Below are positions 7,481 to 16,500 of a stretch of 64,000 bases of DNA, one piece after another. Under the pieces are notes generated by a model, which saw only the letters and a program-made list of their open reading frames with translations, did not search any database and was not told the origin of the DNA. The stretch lies in NCBI GenBank assembly GCA_963749035.1, contig CAVVKW010000001.1:1-64000 (forward strand), written 5' to 3'. Position 1 is the first letter of the stretch. Every line of letters begins with the position of its first letter. This DNA comes from CAVVKW01 sp963749035 (GTDB lineage Bacteria > Verrucomicrobiota > Verrucomicrobiia > Chthoniobacterales > JAATET01). The translations under genes and the position numbers were made by a program.

Positions 7481-8199
7481 GGGGTCAGTCGAGAATGGCG
7501 TTAAGATAGTGACGATTTGGGATGAAGGAGGCCCTGACTTTCCGTGGCAGCCGTGCTAGCCGAAAAATGATTTAGGTTTGATATAAGCATTTAATGGGTA
7601 GGTGGTTGTGTCTATGATCCGGCATGGCGATCAAGACTCCGTTTTTTCAGGCATTCGGACCGCTGCTTTTCGGGCGTGCGCCCGGCAAAGCAGTCGATAA
7701 GCTCGGGCGCATCGACGCTCTGGAGGATCTCTACAGTTTGTTCGGTGATCTGATTCCGGATCGCTTGTTGGAGCGAACGGAGTCGGGTGTAGGCAGCCGG
7801 GACCGGAGTCTGCCGGGTCGGGTGACCTTCTGGGCCTTCGTGGCTCAGGTTCTCAGTCCGGGCATGGGATGCCGGGAGGTAGTCAGCAAAGTGCAAGCCT
7901 GGTGGCGCTGGGCGCAGGTGCGTCCCGACAAGTCACTGAGCGCGGCTGCTTACTGCCAGGCTCGCAAGCGGCTCGATACCCAGACCTTGGAGTTGATCGC
8001 CGGGCAGGTGACGTGGAGCCTGGAGCGCAACACGCTCGAAGCGGAAAAGTGGCTCGGGGGCCGCCCGGTCAAGATCATTGACGGGACGAGCGTCTCGATG
8101 CCCGACACTCCCGAAAATCAGAGCGTGTGGCCCCAGCCCAGCTCGCAGAAGCCTGGGTGCGGCTTTCTGAAGTGGAGCCGAAAAAGTGGACAGGGGAAG

Positions 8200-9425
8200 T
8201 TAGTCTGTTTTGGTTGTTAGGTTATTGAGTGAGTTTTCGTATTCGAGGGGTGATTGGTAGTCGAGGGAGCTATGGAGTCGGCGTGGATTGTAGAAGGTTT
8301 CGATGTAGTCGAAGAGCATCGCGTCGGCTTGGGCTCGGGTGGCCGGAGGGCCAGCGTGGAAGCATTCGGTTTTGAGAGTGGACCAGAACGACTCCATGGC
8401 GGCGTTATCATAGCAGTTGGCGCGTCGGCTCATGCTCGGCGTCACGCCGTGGGAGTTGAGCAGGGAGCGGAAAGCCCCAGCAGCATACTGGCTGCCGCGG
8501 TCGGAATGGTGGAGTTGTGGACGAGTTCCTGAGAGCAAGACGGCGCGGCTGAAGGCGCTTTCGACGAGGGTGCTCTCCATGGTTGATCCCGTTTTCCAGC
8601 CAACGATCCGACGGGAAGCGAGGTTCATTTCGGCAGCCAGATAATGCCAGCCTTCATCGGTGGGTAGGTAGGTGATGTCAGCCACCCATGTCTGCCCAGG
8701 GGTAGACGAGGTCGTGTTGGTCGTATCGGACAAGAGCCGATTCGGGGCGATGGGATGAGGGTGGCAGCTGTCGGTCGTGCGGGGCCGATAACGACCCTTG
8801 CGCAAGGCACATAGTCCTTTCTGGGACATCAAGCGCGAGATACGTCGTCGCCCGCAGACTTGCCCTTCTCGATCAAGGACGACGCGCAGCCGACGGGTCC
8901 CGTAGGTTCGGCGGTTCTCGTGGAAAGCCGCTTCGATCCGATCACTCAGATCGGCGTCTTCGCGCTGGCGCAGACCTTCGGTCTTTTTCCCGTGGGCGTA
9001 GTAGCCGCTGCGACTGACTTCCAGAGCCAGGCAAAGCTCCTTGAGGGTAAAGCTGTTCTTTTCCATCGTCTCGATCAGCGCAAAGCGTTCCACGGTTCCT
9101 GACCCAAAATGGCGCAGGCTTTTTTTAAAATGTCTCGTTGGCGGGTGGTGAACTCCAGTTCCCTTCTCAGGCGAGCGTTCTCGCTGGCGAGGTCCTGGGG
9201 CCGCCCCGCCGCCGGGACGGGTCCTCCTCCCCCCTCCGGACCCGTCCCGGCGGCGGTTCTCCCGTAAAGCTTCTTCCACCTGCCCAGGCTCCACGTCGAG
9301 ATCCCCAGCTCAAGCGCTAGTTGTGTCGCGCTTCGCGTTCCGCTTTCCAGCATTTCCACGGCGCTTCGTTTGAACTCTTCGTCAAATCGTCGCCCCTTGT
9401 TCGTTTCTCTTGGTTTTTCGTTCAC
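8200..9425 (-). CDS. IS3-family transposase OrfAB fusion by -1 frameshift (OrfB part 8200 to about 9120)
   Basis: The OrfB frame is open from 9294 to 8200. The family-like part begins after the slippery run: HFKKSLRHFGSGTVERF, then the HTH_21 region (SRSGYYAHGKK), then the rve integrase core. The catalytic triad is visible as WVADITYLP (Asp), HHSDRGSQY (Asp) and NAAMESFWSTLKTE (Glu), a DDE core with the usual spacing. OrfB has no good start of its own, so it is read by frameshifting from OrfA. All motifs are intact and the element looks potentially active. Confidence 0.88.
9075..9425 (-). CDS. IS3-family transposase OrfA
   Basis: A 116-residue DNA-binding partner of the IS3 transposase. It starts NKGRRFDEEFKRSAVEMLES and carries the helix-turn-helix typical of InsE/OrfA proteins (SATQLALELGISTWSLGRW), then a basic linker and a leucine-zipper-like stretch (ENARLRRELEFTTRQRDIL). 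The end overlaps OrfB. The frame passes through an A7 run where OrfA is extended to OrfAB by -1 slippage. Confidence 0.9.
   Translation of the reverse strand: MNEKPRETNKGRRFDEEFKRSAVEMLESGTRSATQLALELGISTWSLGRWKKLYGRTAAGTGPEGGGGPVPAAGRPQDLASENARLRRELEFTTRQRDILKKACAILGQEPWNALR
9120..9126 (-). other. -1 ribosomal slippery site of the IS3 element
   Basis: The minus strand has seven A residues in the context TTTTAAAAAAAGCC. OrfA reads TTA AAA AAA GCC, and a -1 slip gives AAA AAA AGC CTG, the OrfB frame. An A-run of this kind is standard for IS3-family OrfAB production. Confidence 0.8.
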
Positions 9426-10410
9426 GGCTTTTTCTTGGTCTATCCCGTGTCCGCATTTTCAGCACCACCTCATTCCGCTCATGAAGCTCGTGGGCCTCTT
9501 CTCGCTCTCAAGCGGGGCGCTGCTCGATCACGCCACCGCCAACGAACACGTGCACGAAAGCCAGCTCTTCCGGCAGATGTGGCCGCGACTGCGTCGGGGT
9601 GACGTGCTGTTGGGAGATCGCGGCTTTTGCTCCTACACGACGCTCGCCACTCTGGCCGCACGTGGCATCGACGGAGTCTTTCGCCTGCATCAGGCGCGGC
9701 CAATCGATTTTCGCCAAGGCCATCGACTCGGTCCCGATGATCGCCTCATCAAGTGGATCAAGCCCTCCAAAGCTCCCGCAGGCTTCAGTGACGAAGAGTT
9801 CACCGCCCTGCCGCCGACCTTGACCCTGCGCATGATCCGCCTGCGGGTCGCCGCCGAGGGCTTCCGCACCCGCTCGGTCACCGTGGTAACCACGCTTACC
9901 GATCCCGCAGCCTACCCCGCCGACGAGATCCGCGCCCTCTACGGAGAACGCTGGAACGTGGAACTCCACTTCCATCAGATCAAGACGCTCATGGCCTTGG
10001 ATGTGCTGCGCTGCCAGAGCCCGGAAATGATCGAAAAGGAACTCCTCATTCACCTTATCGCCTACAATCTCGTGCGCGTGCTCATGCAGAAAAGCGCCCA
10101 CTCCCACCACGTGCCCCTGAATCGTATCAGCTTCAAAGCCACCCTCGACACCTCCCGCCACTTCGCCGACGTCATCCACGCATCGGCCAAAACGCCCCGC
10201 AAGCAGCAGGCCCTTATCGATGAGATGCTCTCCCTCATCGCCACTCATCTCATCCCAGAGCGTCCCGGTCGATCCGAACCCCGAACCAAGAAGCGACGAC
10301 CCAAGAACTTCCAGCTTCTCACCAAACCCCGCTCCCAGATGGGCAATCTCCCTCACAGAAATCGTCCAAACAGAAAAGCCTCCTAATGAATGCTTATCTT
10401 AACGCCATTC

Positions 10411-10433
10411 GGGTCAGTCGATCATTTCTGACC
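10411..10433 (+). repeat. REP-like palindromic repeat, copy 5 (IS4 target)
   Basis: GGGTCAGTCGATCATTTCTGACC has arms GGTCAG and CTGACC with a 10-base loop. Its first 11 bases are the target duplication shared with 7482-7492, so the IS4-family element landed inside this repeat. Confidence 0.75.
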
Positions 10434-10650
10434 AGCTTCTTCCCATCGCCTCTGGCGGTAGATTTGCTGGCTGACATTTCGGCGCTTCGCACGTAAAAGC
10501 GTCGGGCGATCCACGCCTGGCTTACGGTCGTTTTGTCGCACAGACGCGCAGCTTCTTCGACTCGCTCCCTCCCGTGGTCACTCAATCGGTAACCTCGATT
10601 GCTCTCACCGGTGCTCCCGACGTTCGTTTTGAGCAGCTTCTCCTTGAGTG
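10430..10650 (-). pseudogene. probable remnant of a REP-associated tyrosine transposase (RAYT) C-terminus
   Basis: The minus strand is open and reads GQALKEKLLKTNVGSTGESN, then GRERVEEAARLCDKTTVSQ and AWIARRFYVRSAEMSAS. The segment TTVSQAWIARR followed by a short S-rich tail resembles the C-terminal helix-turn-helix of RAYT proteins. There is no start codon and the HUH catalytic part is absent. Adjacency to a family of REP-like hairpins fits a decayed RAYT/REP unit. The identification is by motif similarity only. Confidence 0.4.
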
Positions 10651-10799
10651 CCTGACCTCCCTAATACCTGATCGAATGACCCCATTCCACGGATAGACCC
10701 CATTTCAGACCATCGACTGACCCAATTCCGACCGACCCCATTTCACCGTGACACATTTTAAGCGGTCGATATCGCCTCGTAACCCGGTGTGGGGGCGGA
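10651..10799. repeat. short direct repeats of GACCCCATT type
   Basis: A gene-free stretch with repeated blocks such as GACCCCATTCC, GACCCCATTTC and GACTGACCCAATTCC. They look like shuffled pieces of the REP-like repeat, whose flank in copy 1 is also GACTGACCCCACTGCGGACCCC. Confidence 0.5.
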
Positions 10800-12206
10800 T
10801 CAGCGAAATGCCTTTTCCACTTGATCGAAGGCACCGTTCGCGTGGTCTTCGCGGAACATCTCGTGATCCTTGACGAGGCGCTTCGTCGCTTCTTCCGAAA
10901 AGCGCACGATGTCTGCTTTGAACAGCTTCTTCGGACGGGTGGCCTCCACGATCGATGGCTCGACGTCGTAGTCGATGCGGCCAAGGTCGTCGGACAGGGC
11001 ATGCGCCTTGGCGAGAGCCGCGCCGCAGACCTTCGCGTATTTCCGCCAGGTCTTGTCGCTTAGCTCGTCGAGGTCGATGTCGTCGCGGAAGGGTGCCCGC
11101 TCGCGGGTCATGAAACTCTCTCCGTCGATTTCGACCGAACCGTAGAAGATGTCGCCGTGGGCGAGCTGGACCTTCTGCCCGTGGGCGATGCGGTCCGCCT
11201 TGCCGTCCTCCTCGCCTTCGTTGAAATCAAGTGGCGGAGTGAGCCCTTCGAGGGCGGACTCCCGGGCCTTCTTGAATTCGACGATCATGTCGTCGGTGGC
11301 GTCTTTCGAGGGACCTTCGAGAAGCACGTAGTAGCGAGGAAGTCCGAGCGAGGCGGTGCCTTGGCCATGACGAACGCAGACGTCCTTGACGCGCAACTCG
11401 GGAGAGCGGTCAGGGACGTCGAGGTCGTTGGCCTTGGCGAGATCCCTGATCGCTTTCTGAAATTTGTCGATCTGACTCGACAGCGGCTGAAGCTCGTCGT
11501 CCGAGCGGAAGCCATTGCCCGATCCTTTCAGGTAGTCGTCCCAGAGCCACTCCTCGCGCTCCTCCCACGCCTCCTCGAAGAGCTTGCGGATGACATTGGG
11601 AGAGTTGTCGAGCCGGTAGTCCTCCGACTTTTCGGTGGAATGGCGGGCGTAGCGTTTCATCGCCTTCAGGTAGCCCTTGACGAAGGATTTCACGACCTTT
11701 CGTCGCTGCTTCTTCTTCGCCCCGCCGACCTCCTTCGCCGCGAGCGAGAAGCCGACCGCGCCGCGCTTGATGTCCCAGGTGAAGGGCGCGTAGATCGTCT
11801 CGTCGAAATCGTTCACCCCGAAGATCGGGGCGCCATTCTCATCGGGCATGATCCCGAAGTTGCCCGGGTGGACGTCGCCGAGGGCGAGCACCGAGGGCAT
11901 CCGGAGGTCCTCTCCGACCATGTCGCGGTAGAAGAGCAGGGCGGTCCCGCGGAAGAACTTGAACAGGCTGCCGGCGAGCACGTCGAACTTGTCTTTCGCA
12001 CCCTTCTCCTGCTGCTCGATGCGGCGGGCGTGATCCTCGCGCAGGGTGCTGCGCACGTGTTCCCGCCGGGCCTGCCCTTTCAACAGCACCGGCGGCACCA
12101 TCTCGCTTCCTTCCGCCATGCGCTCGCTGAGAGCGCGGAAGCGGTCGACGCGTCCTTCGGCCTTCCTGTTAGGAGATCGTTTTTTCTTCGCTGTTTTCTT
12201 CGCCAT
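10800..12206 (-). CDS. DUF2252 family protein (kinase-like fold)
   Basis: A 468-residue protein whose full length fits the DUF2252 family. After a Lys/Arg-rich start (MAKKTAKKKRSPNRKAEGR) it has the family block MVPPVLLKGQARREHVRST, then FRGTALLFYRDM, LALGDVHPGNFGIM and FGVNDFDETIYAPFTWD. DVHPGNFG and NDFDET resemble the catalytic loop and metal-binding DFD of aminoglycoside-phosphotransferase-like kinases. The function is unknown. It is monocistronic and separated from neighbours by repeats and insertion sequences. There is no signal peptide, so it is likely cytoplasmic. Confidence 0.85.
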   Translation of the reverse strand: MAKKTAKKKRSPNRKAEGRVDRFRALSERMAEGSEMVPPVLLKGQARREHVRSTLREDHARRIEQQEKGAKDKFDVLAGSLFKFFRGTALLFYRDMVGEDLRMPSVLALGDVHPGNFGIMPDENGAPIFGVNDFDETIYAPFTWDIKRGAVGFSLAAKEVGGAKKKQRRKVVKSFVKGYLKAMKRYARHSTEKSEDYRLDNSPNVIRKLFEEAWEEREEWLWDDYLKGSGNGFRSDDELQPLSSQIDKFQKAIRDLAKANDLDVPDRSPELRVKDVCVRHGQGTASLGLPRYYVLLEGPSKDATDDMIVEFKKARESALEGLTPPLDFNEGEEDGKADRIAHGQKVQLAHGDIFYGSVEIDGESFMTRERAPFRDDIDLDELSDKTWRKYAKVCGAALAKAHALSDDLGRIDYDVEPSIVEATRPKKLFKADIVRFSEEATKRLVKDHEMFREDHANGAFDQVEKAFR

Positions 12207-12528
12207 GGCAGATAGGGGTTTCGGGCAGTTCTATCAACGGAACCGGGTAAACGCCACGATCCCCCATCCCCGAGTCAGAAAATCAGAGAAAATCGGGGGC
12301 CGTGTGCAAAAACCAAATATTGCCGTGCGTGAATGAGGGAAATCGGGGTCACTGTGCAAAAATCAAAGATTGCAGCGAATGAATGGAGTCACCCGATCGC
12401 CGCTGGCGATCAGTGATGCCCGTCAAACGTGTTCCACTACGAGCGCAAATGTGGGCGGGAGACGAGGTCGGTGAGTCCAGACACAGATAGGAGGAGAAGC
12501 AGGCCGGAAGGTCCGGGGACGGTGGTTA
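12207..12528. other. intergenic stretch with a direct repeat, no gene seen
   Basis: The stretch lies between the DUF2252 start and the IS5-family element and probably carries the DUF2252 promoter, not identified here. It contains the direct repeat at 12288-12385. Confidence 0.5.
12288..12385. repeat. two imperfect direct repeats of about 48 bp
   Basis: Copies at 12288-12336 and 12339-12385 share AAATCGGGG, CTGTGCAAAAA-type, CAAA.ATTGC and GAATGA blocks in the same order. The function is unknown. They could be a duplicated regulatory site or a remnant of a terminal repeat. Confidence 0.6.
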
Positions 12529-13424
12529 GAGCCTGTCTGAAAACGCGGGTGTTTACGAATATTGGTTAAGCATGATTCGGATAGCGGCAAGAAAGACGAA
12601 AGCTTTGGCACTGGAGATTGTTTTTTCGTAGTCGCGGACGAGGCGGCGCTGGTGGTGCAGCCAACCAAAGGTGCGCTCGACAACCCAGCGTTTAGGCAGG
12701 ACTTTGAAGCCCTGAGTCGAGTCGCAGCGGCGGATAATTTCCACTCTGGTATCTGCGCTTTCGGTATGGACCCAGTTGGCGAAGGGTTCCCCGGTGAATC
12801 CTCCATCGGCCCAGATCTTTTTCAACCGATGCTCCTTGAGCACGGGCCTGAGCAGTTCCATAGCTCCTGCTCGCTCGGGAGTGTCGGCGGGAGCGATGAA
12901 GACGCCCAGAATCAGACCTAATGTGTCCACGCAGAGGAAGCGCTTGCGTCCTTTGGTCTTCTTCCCGGCATCGTAGCCTACGGTGCCACCATGAGCCGCC
13001 GCCCGAACGGTCTGGCTGTCTATTACTGCCGCGCTCGGCTGCTTCTTCTTGCCCGCTAACTTGCGAAGACTCTCTCGGAAAAACGCATGGAGGGTTTCCA
13101 GCAGTCCGGAGCGCGACCAGACCCAAAAATGATGATAGACCGTTTTCCAACATGGAAACTCCTTTGGTAGCAGCCGCCAAGGGCACCCGCTCTTCGTCAT
13201 ATACAACACCGCGTCGACAACCCGGCGAAGGCACGTCCGCGGTCGTCCCGTCCGGGCCTTTTTTGGCAGCAGGGGACGAAGGATTTCCCATTGAAAGTCG
13301 GTCAGATCTGTCTGGTATTCGGCGAATTGCATCGCTTGAATTCCCTTTCGGATAGAAGGCAAACGTCTTGCCGTTCTCAGGAATCAAGGTAATTCCCCCA
13401 CTTTTTTCGTTTTCAGACAGGCTC
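12529..13424 (-). mobile_element. IS5-family element (IS1031-like), 896 bp
   Basis: The perfect 16-bp terminal inverted repeats GAGCCTGTCTGAAAAC lie at 12529-12544 and, inverted, at 13409-13424. The flanking target duplication is TTA (12526-12528 and 13425-13427), matching the TNA target preference of the IS1031 subgroup. It inserted downstream of the autotransporter gene and disrupts no visible gene. Confidence 0.92.
12553..13332 (-). CDS. IS5-family transposase
   Basis: A 259-residue DDE transposase. The DUF4096-type N-terminus (YQTDLTDFQWEILRPLLP, GRPRTCLRRVVDAVLY) is followed by the DDE_Tnp_1 domain: AAVIDSQTVRAA (Asp), KKIWADGGFTGE (Asp) and KRWVVERTFGWL (Glu). I chose ATG 13332 because family proteins start a few residues before the YxxDLTDxQW block. 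An upstream in-frame ATG at 13362 would add ten residues. The reading frame is complete, so the element may be active. Confidence 0.9.
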   Translation of the reverse strand: MQFAEYQTDLTDFQWEILRPLLPKKARTGRPRTCLRRVVDAVLYMTKSGCPWRLLPKEFPCWKTVYHHFWVWSRSGLLETLHAFFRESLRKLAGKKKQPSAAVIDSQTVRAAAHGGTVGYDAGKKTKGRKRFLCVDTLGLILGVFIAPADTPERAGAMELLRPVLKEHRLKKIWADGGFTGEPFANWVHTESADTRVEIIRRCDSTQGFKVLPKRWVVERTFGWLHHQRRLVRDYEKTISSAKAFVFLAAIRIMLNQYS

Positions 13425-13509
13425 TTAGGGTTAATTGCAGGGTGGACGCGTTGGAACTGAACTCCCCATCGAATGCGCCGCCGGGAGGTTTGAAAAGTGA
13501 CCGGAACGG

Positions 13510-13532
13510 GCGCCCGGCGGAATCCCGGGCAC
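13510..13532 (-). terminator. possible transcription terminator of the autotransporter gene
   Basis: GCCCGG and CCGGGC arms (13512-13517 and 13525-13530) flank a 7-base loop just past the stop codon at 13543. The U-rich tail is poor, so termination by this hairpin alone is uncertain. Confidence 0.4.
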
Positions 13533-13542
13533 CTTTGCGCGA

Positions 13543-16500
13543 TTAAAATTGAAACTTCATCCCCACCGCGCCGCCGTGACTGGTGACGTGGCCCGAGTAT
13601 TCTCCCTCGTATTGGACCGAGAAACTGGTCCGCTCGCTGGTCTGCAGCTGCCAGCCAGCGGTGACCCGACCGGAGTAGCGATCGATCGGGATCGTGGTCC
13701 CGAACTCGCCCGCCGACGCCGATGCCTCGGCGAAGCGAGCGTTCTGCGTCCAGCCGTCGGTGGTGGAGATGTTCACGCTGCCGAGGACAAACGACCTGAG
13801 GACCATCCCATTGCGGAAGTCGGTTCGCAGTCCCATTTCGAAACCCGGGCTTCCGACGAAGGTCAGTTCGTCGTTCGACTGGACCGCGAGATCCAGCGGG
13901 CCCCCGCCACTCTCGGTGTAACCGCCCGATCGGACGTAGGTGGTGCTCAGAGTCAACGTCGGCCGCACGTAGAAATCCTCGAAGCTCGCGGTGTAGGCGA
14001 CGCGCAGCGCGCCGCCCACCGTCTGCACGTTCGGGTGCCCTTCGAGGTCGGCCCGGTAGCCCGGCAGACTGACGGAGCGCTCGGTCTCGAACCATCCGGC
14101 GCTGCCACCGATCGCGCTCGAGAAGAGCCAGGCGTCGCGCTCGTGTTTGAGCGTCACCGCGGCCAGGCCGGTGTGACCGTCGCCGGAGGCGGTGCCGTTG
14201 TCACCGCCCAGCCAATCGTATTGGTAGGCCACGGCACCCCCGAGATACCAATCGGGGGCGACCTCCCACTGGCCGCCCACCTGGTAGGTGGTGTTGTTTT
14301 GGGTGAAGTCGGAATAGCCACCCGGGACGCTCTGCGAAGCAGTCCGACCGTAGGTGCGGAAGTAGCTCCCGGAGGTCTCGGTGGGTTGCGCGGTGTCGCC
14401 TTCGAAGATCGGGCCGTTCAACGCGGCGTCTTGGAAGGAGAGTGCGGTCGCCAGCCCGCGGGCACCGAAGCCGAGCGTCGCGCCGGGCGAAAACTCGTCG
14501 ATGAAGTGGCGAGCCGCATCGGCGTCCCCCCGCGTTGCGCGATCGAGCGCTCCGAAGAGCTCGGCAAATTCCCGATCCCGATTCCGGCTGAAGGTCGAGT
14601 CGAGGTAATCGGCCAACGACCGTTGGTTCGGCGAAAGCTCGCCCAGTGCCGGATTGCCGAAATCCGAATCGACTCCAACGTAAAGGTCCCGGTCCCGCCG
14701 GGTGATCCCGTAGTCAAAGAACAGGGAATCGTCGCCGAAGCGGTCGCCATCGACCCGCAGGCTTCCAGTCACGTCGCCTTCGACTCTCGCAAATCGGACC
14801 TCTTGACTGGTAAACGCGCCGGCGGAGACCGGGACCACTTTGCCAGCCAGGTCGGCGTCGCCGGTGATGGTCAGCAGATCGGCCCGGGAATTTAGAAAGT
14901 CGACGTCGACCACGATGCTGCCGCTGTCCGACTGCGTGAGATCGCCGCGGATCACGGTGGTATCGAATTGCGCCTCCGCTCGCTGCCGCCCGATTTCGAT
15001 GATCCCCTCGTTGAAAACGTCGACGTCCGAAGTCCCGCCGGAAAACCAGGTGCCGCTCGCGAGGTTATTGAGCTGCCCGACGACGCCGACCGACGCCGCC
15101 GCGCTGATGCTACCGGAAAGGAAGCCTTGATTGTTGACGGTCGGTGCAAACGCGCCGGTGTAGACGATCGCGGAGGCGGACTGAACGAAACCAGTTTCGC
15201 CGATCGTGATGAAATTCCCGGCGTTTCCACCGTCCATCCAGATCGCCGCCGGATTCGTCGTGAAACCATCGGTCGTGAGCGCGCCGTTCACGACAATGCC
15301 GATCGTGCCGCCCACCTCGCTGGCGGAAGTGCTTTGGGCAAACACCCCGACGCTATTGTCTCCAGCGGTGCTGACAGAACCCTCGAGCGTGATGCTGATA
15401 TTGCTCCCCGCCGAAAAGGTCCCGGCGGAGTTGGTCGAGCCGAAGTAGGTCGCACCGCCGGGGACCGGGACGATCCCGCCACCACCCCCGATGCTTTGCG
15501 CGACGATGCCGTGCGCGCCATTGCCATTGGTCAAGATCAGGGCGCCATCGTCGAGCGCGAGCGTGATGGCTCCGCTGGTGTCGAAGCCGTCCAGGTTGTT
15601 CGGAACTTTGGTGACGGAGATCGTGTCGCCGCCGGGTGCGTAGCCGCCGATGCCGCCGCCGCCCGAGATCGACTGGGCGACGATGCCGTGAGCTCCGTCG
15701 CCCTGAGTTTCGATGAGACTGCCTTCACCGAAGGCCAGTTTCAGGAAACCGCTCTCCACGTTGTCGCTCAAACTTCCGCCGACCTGTGACGCGGAGGGTC
15801 CGCGGACGCTGGCCAGACCGCCGCTCCCGCCGATGCTCTGCGCCAGGACGCCGTAAGCGTAGTCGCCATTCGTTCGGACGACGACGTTGGTGCCGAGGAT
15901 TTCGATGGGTCCGCCGGTGCCCGAGTTCGAACCGGTTGAGCCGACGCGCGTCCGTAGATTACTGTCGGCGGGGTCGCCAAATCGATTGCCCGCTCCGCCG
16001 ACGCCACCACCGCTACCGATGCTCTGGAGCACGACACCGTGCGCCGCCTCGCCGGTCGTGGTCACGGTCAGGGTGCCGGCGTTGACGATCACGGTGTTCC
16101 CGTTGCCGGCGTCCATGTCGGAATTTCCGATGAAGATATTGCCGGAAGTCGAGGGGTCGCCCCCGTTGGCGGCGTCCGAGCCATCGGCGGCGAGACCGCC
16201 ACCCCCACCGATGCTTTGCAGCAACACGCCGAAAGCGGAATACCCCGCCGTCGTGATGCTTCCCGCCGTCGGGGTCAAGGTCACCACCCCACCGTGATCG
16301 TTCCCGCTCGCGCTGGCACTCCCCACGGTGAGGTTGAGATCCGGGACGGCATTCGAGCCGGTGTAGGTGGCACTGCCCGCTCTCCCCCCGCCGCCACCGA
16401 TCGCCTGGACGACCACGCCCTGCGACCAATCGCCCTGCGTGACGATCGTGCCAGCGAGATTGAGCGTCGCCGCGCCGGCTGCGCCGGAACTCCCGTCACT

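Larger units (their letters stand above)
8168..9472 (-). mobile_element. IS3-family element inside the IS4-family element
   Basis: The ends are TGAAGTGGAGCCGAAAAAG (8168 onward) and, inverted, TGAGGTGGTGCTGAAAATG (ending at 9472), matching at most positions over about 30 bp. The 3-bp target duplication TTC lies at 8165-8167 and 9473-9475. The length is 1305 bp. The boundaries are confirmed because deleting the element and one TTC restores the outer transposase frame. Confidence 0.92.
7624..10386 (+). pseudogene. IS4-family transposase, split by the IS3 insertion
   Basis: The N-terminal part ends at 8167 and the C-terminal part resumes at 9476. Joining the two gives 1455 nt in frame (484 residues) and restores PGCGFPLMKLVGLF across the junction. 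DDE residues are visible in KIIDGTSVSMPDTPENQ, LLGDRGF and YGERWNVELHFHQIK; the last fits the Y-(2)-R-(3)-E-(6)-K signature of the family. The insertion inactivates it, though removal of the inner element would rebuild the gene. The first ATG, 130 bp inside the left end, is the likely start. Confidence 0.92.
7493..10410 (+). mobile_element. IS4-family element, interrupted by an IS3-family element
   Basis: The terminal inverted repeats are GAATGGCGTTAAGATA (7493-7508) and its exact reverse complement at 10395-10410. The 11-bp direct repeat GGGTCAGTCGA flanks both ends (7482-7492 and 10411-10421), a target duplication of the size usual for this family. The target was a REP-like repeat. Without the inserted element and its 3-bp duplication the IS is 1610 bp. 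Confidence 0.92.

Noticed and set aside
7497..7508. GTTAAGA inside the IS4 left end as a possible closing core site of the third attC
   Set aside because: The same bases occur in the inverted repeat at the other end of the IS, and the 11-bp duplication shows they came with the element.
8173..9467. Shorter IS3 boundaries beginning TGGAGCC
   Set aside because: With these ends no target duplication is found. Extending both ends by five bases gives TGA termini, the TTC duplication, and a restored outer reading frame.
12692..14095. 467-residue minus-strand frame crossing the IS5-family transposase and the autotransporter end
   Set aside because: It crosses an IS boundary and overlaps two real genes in another frame.
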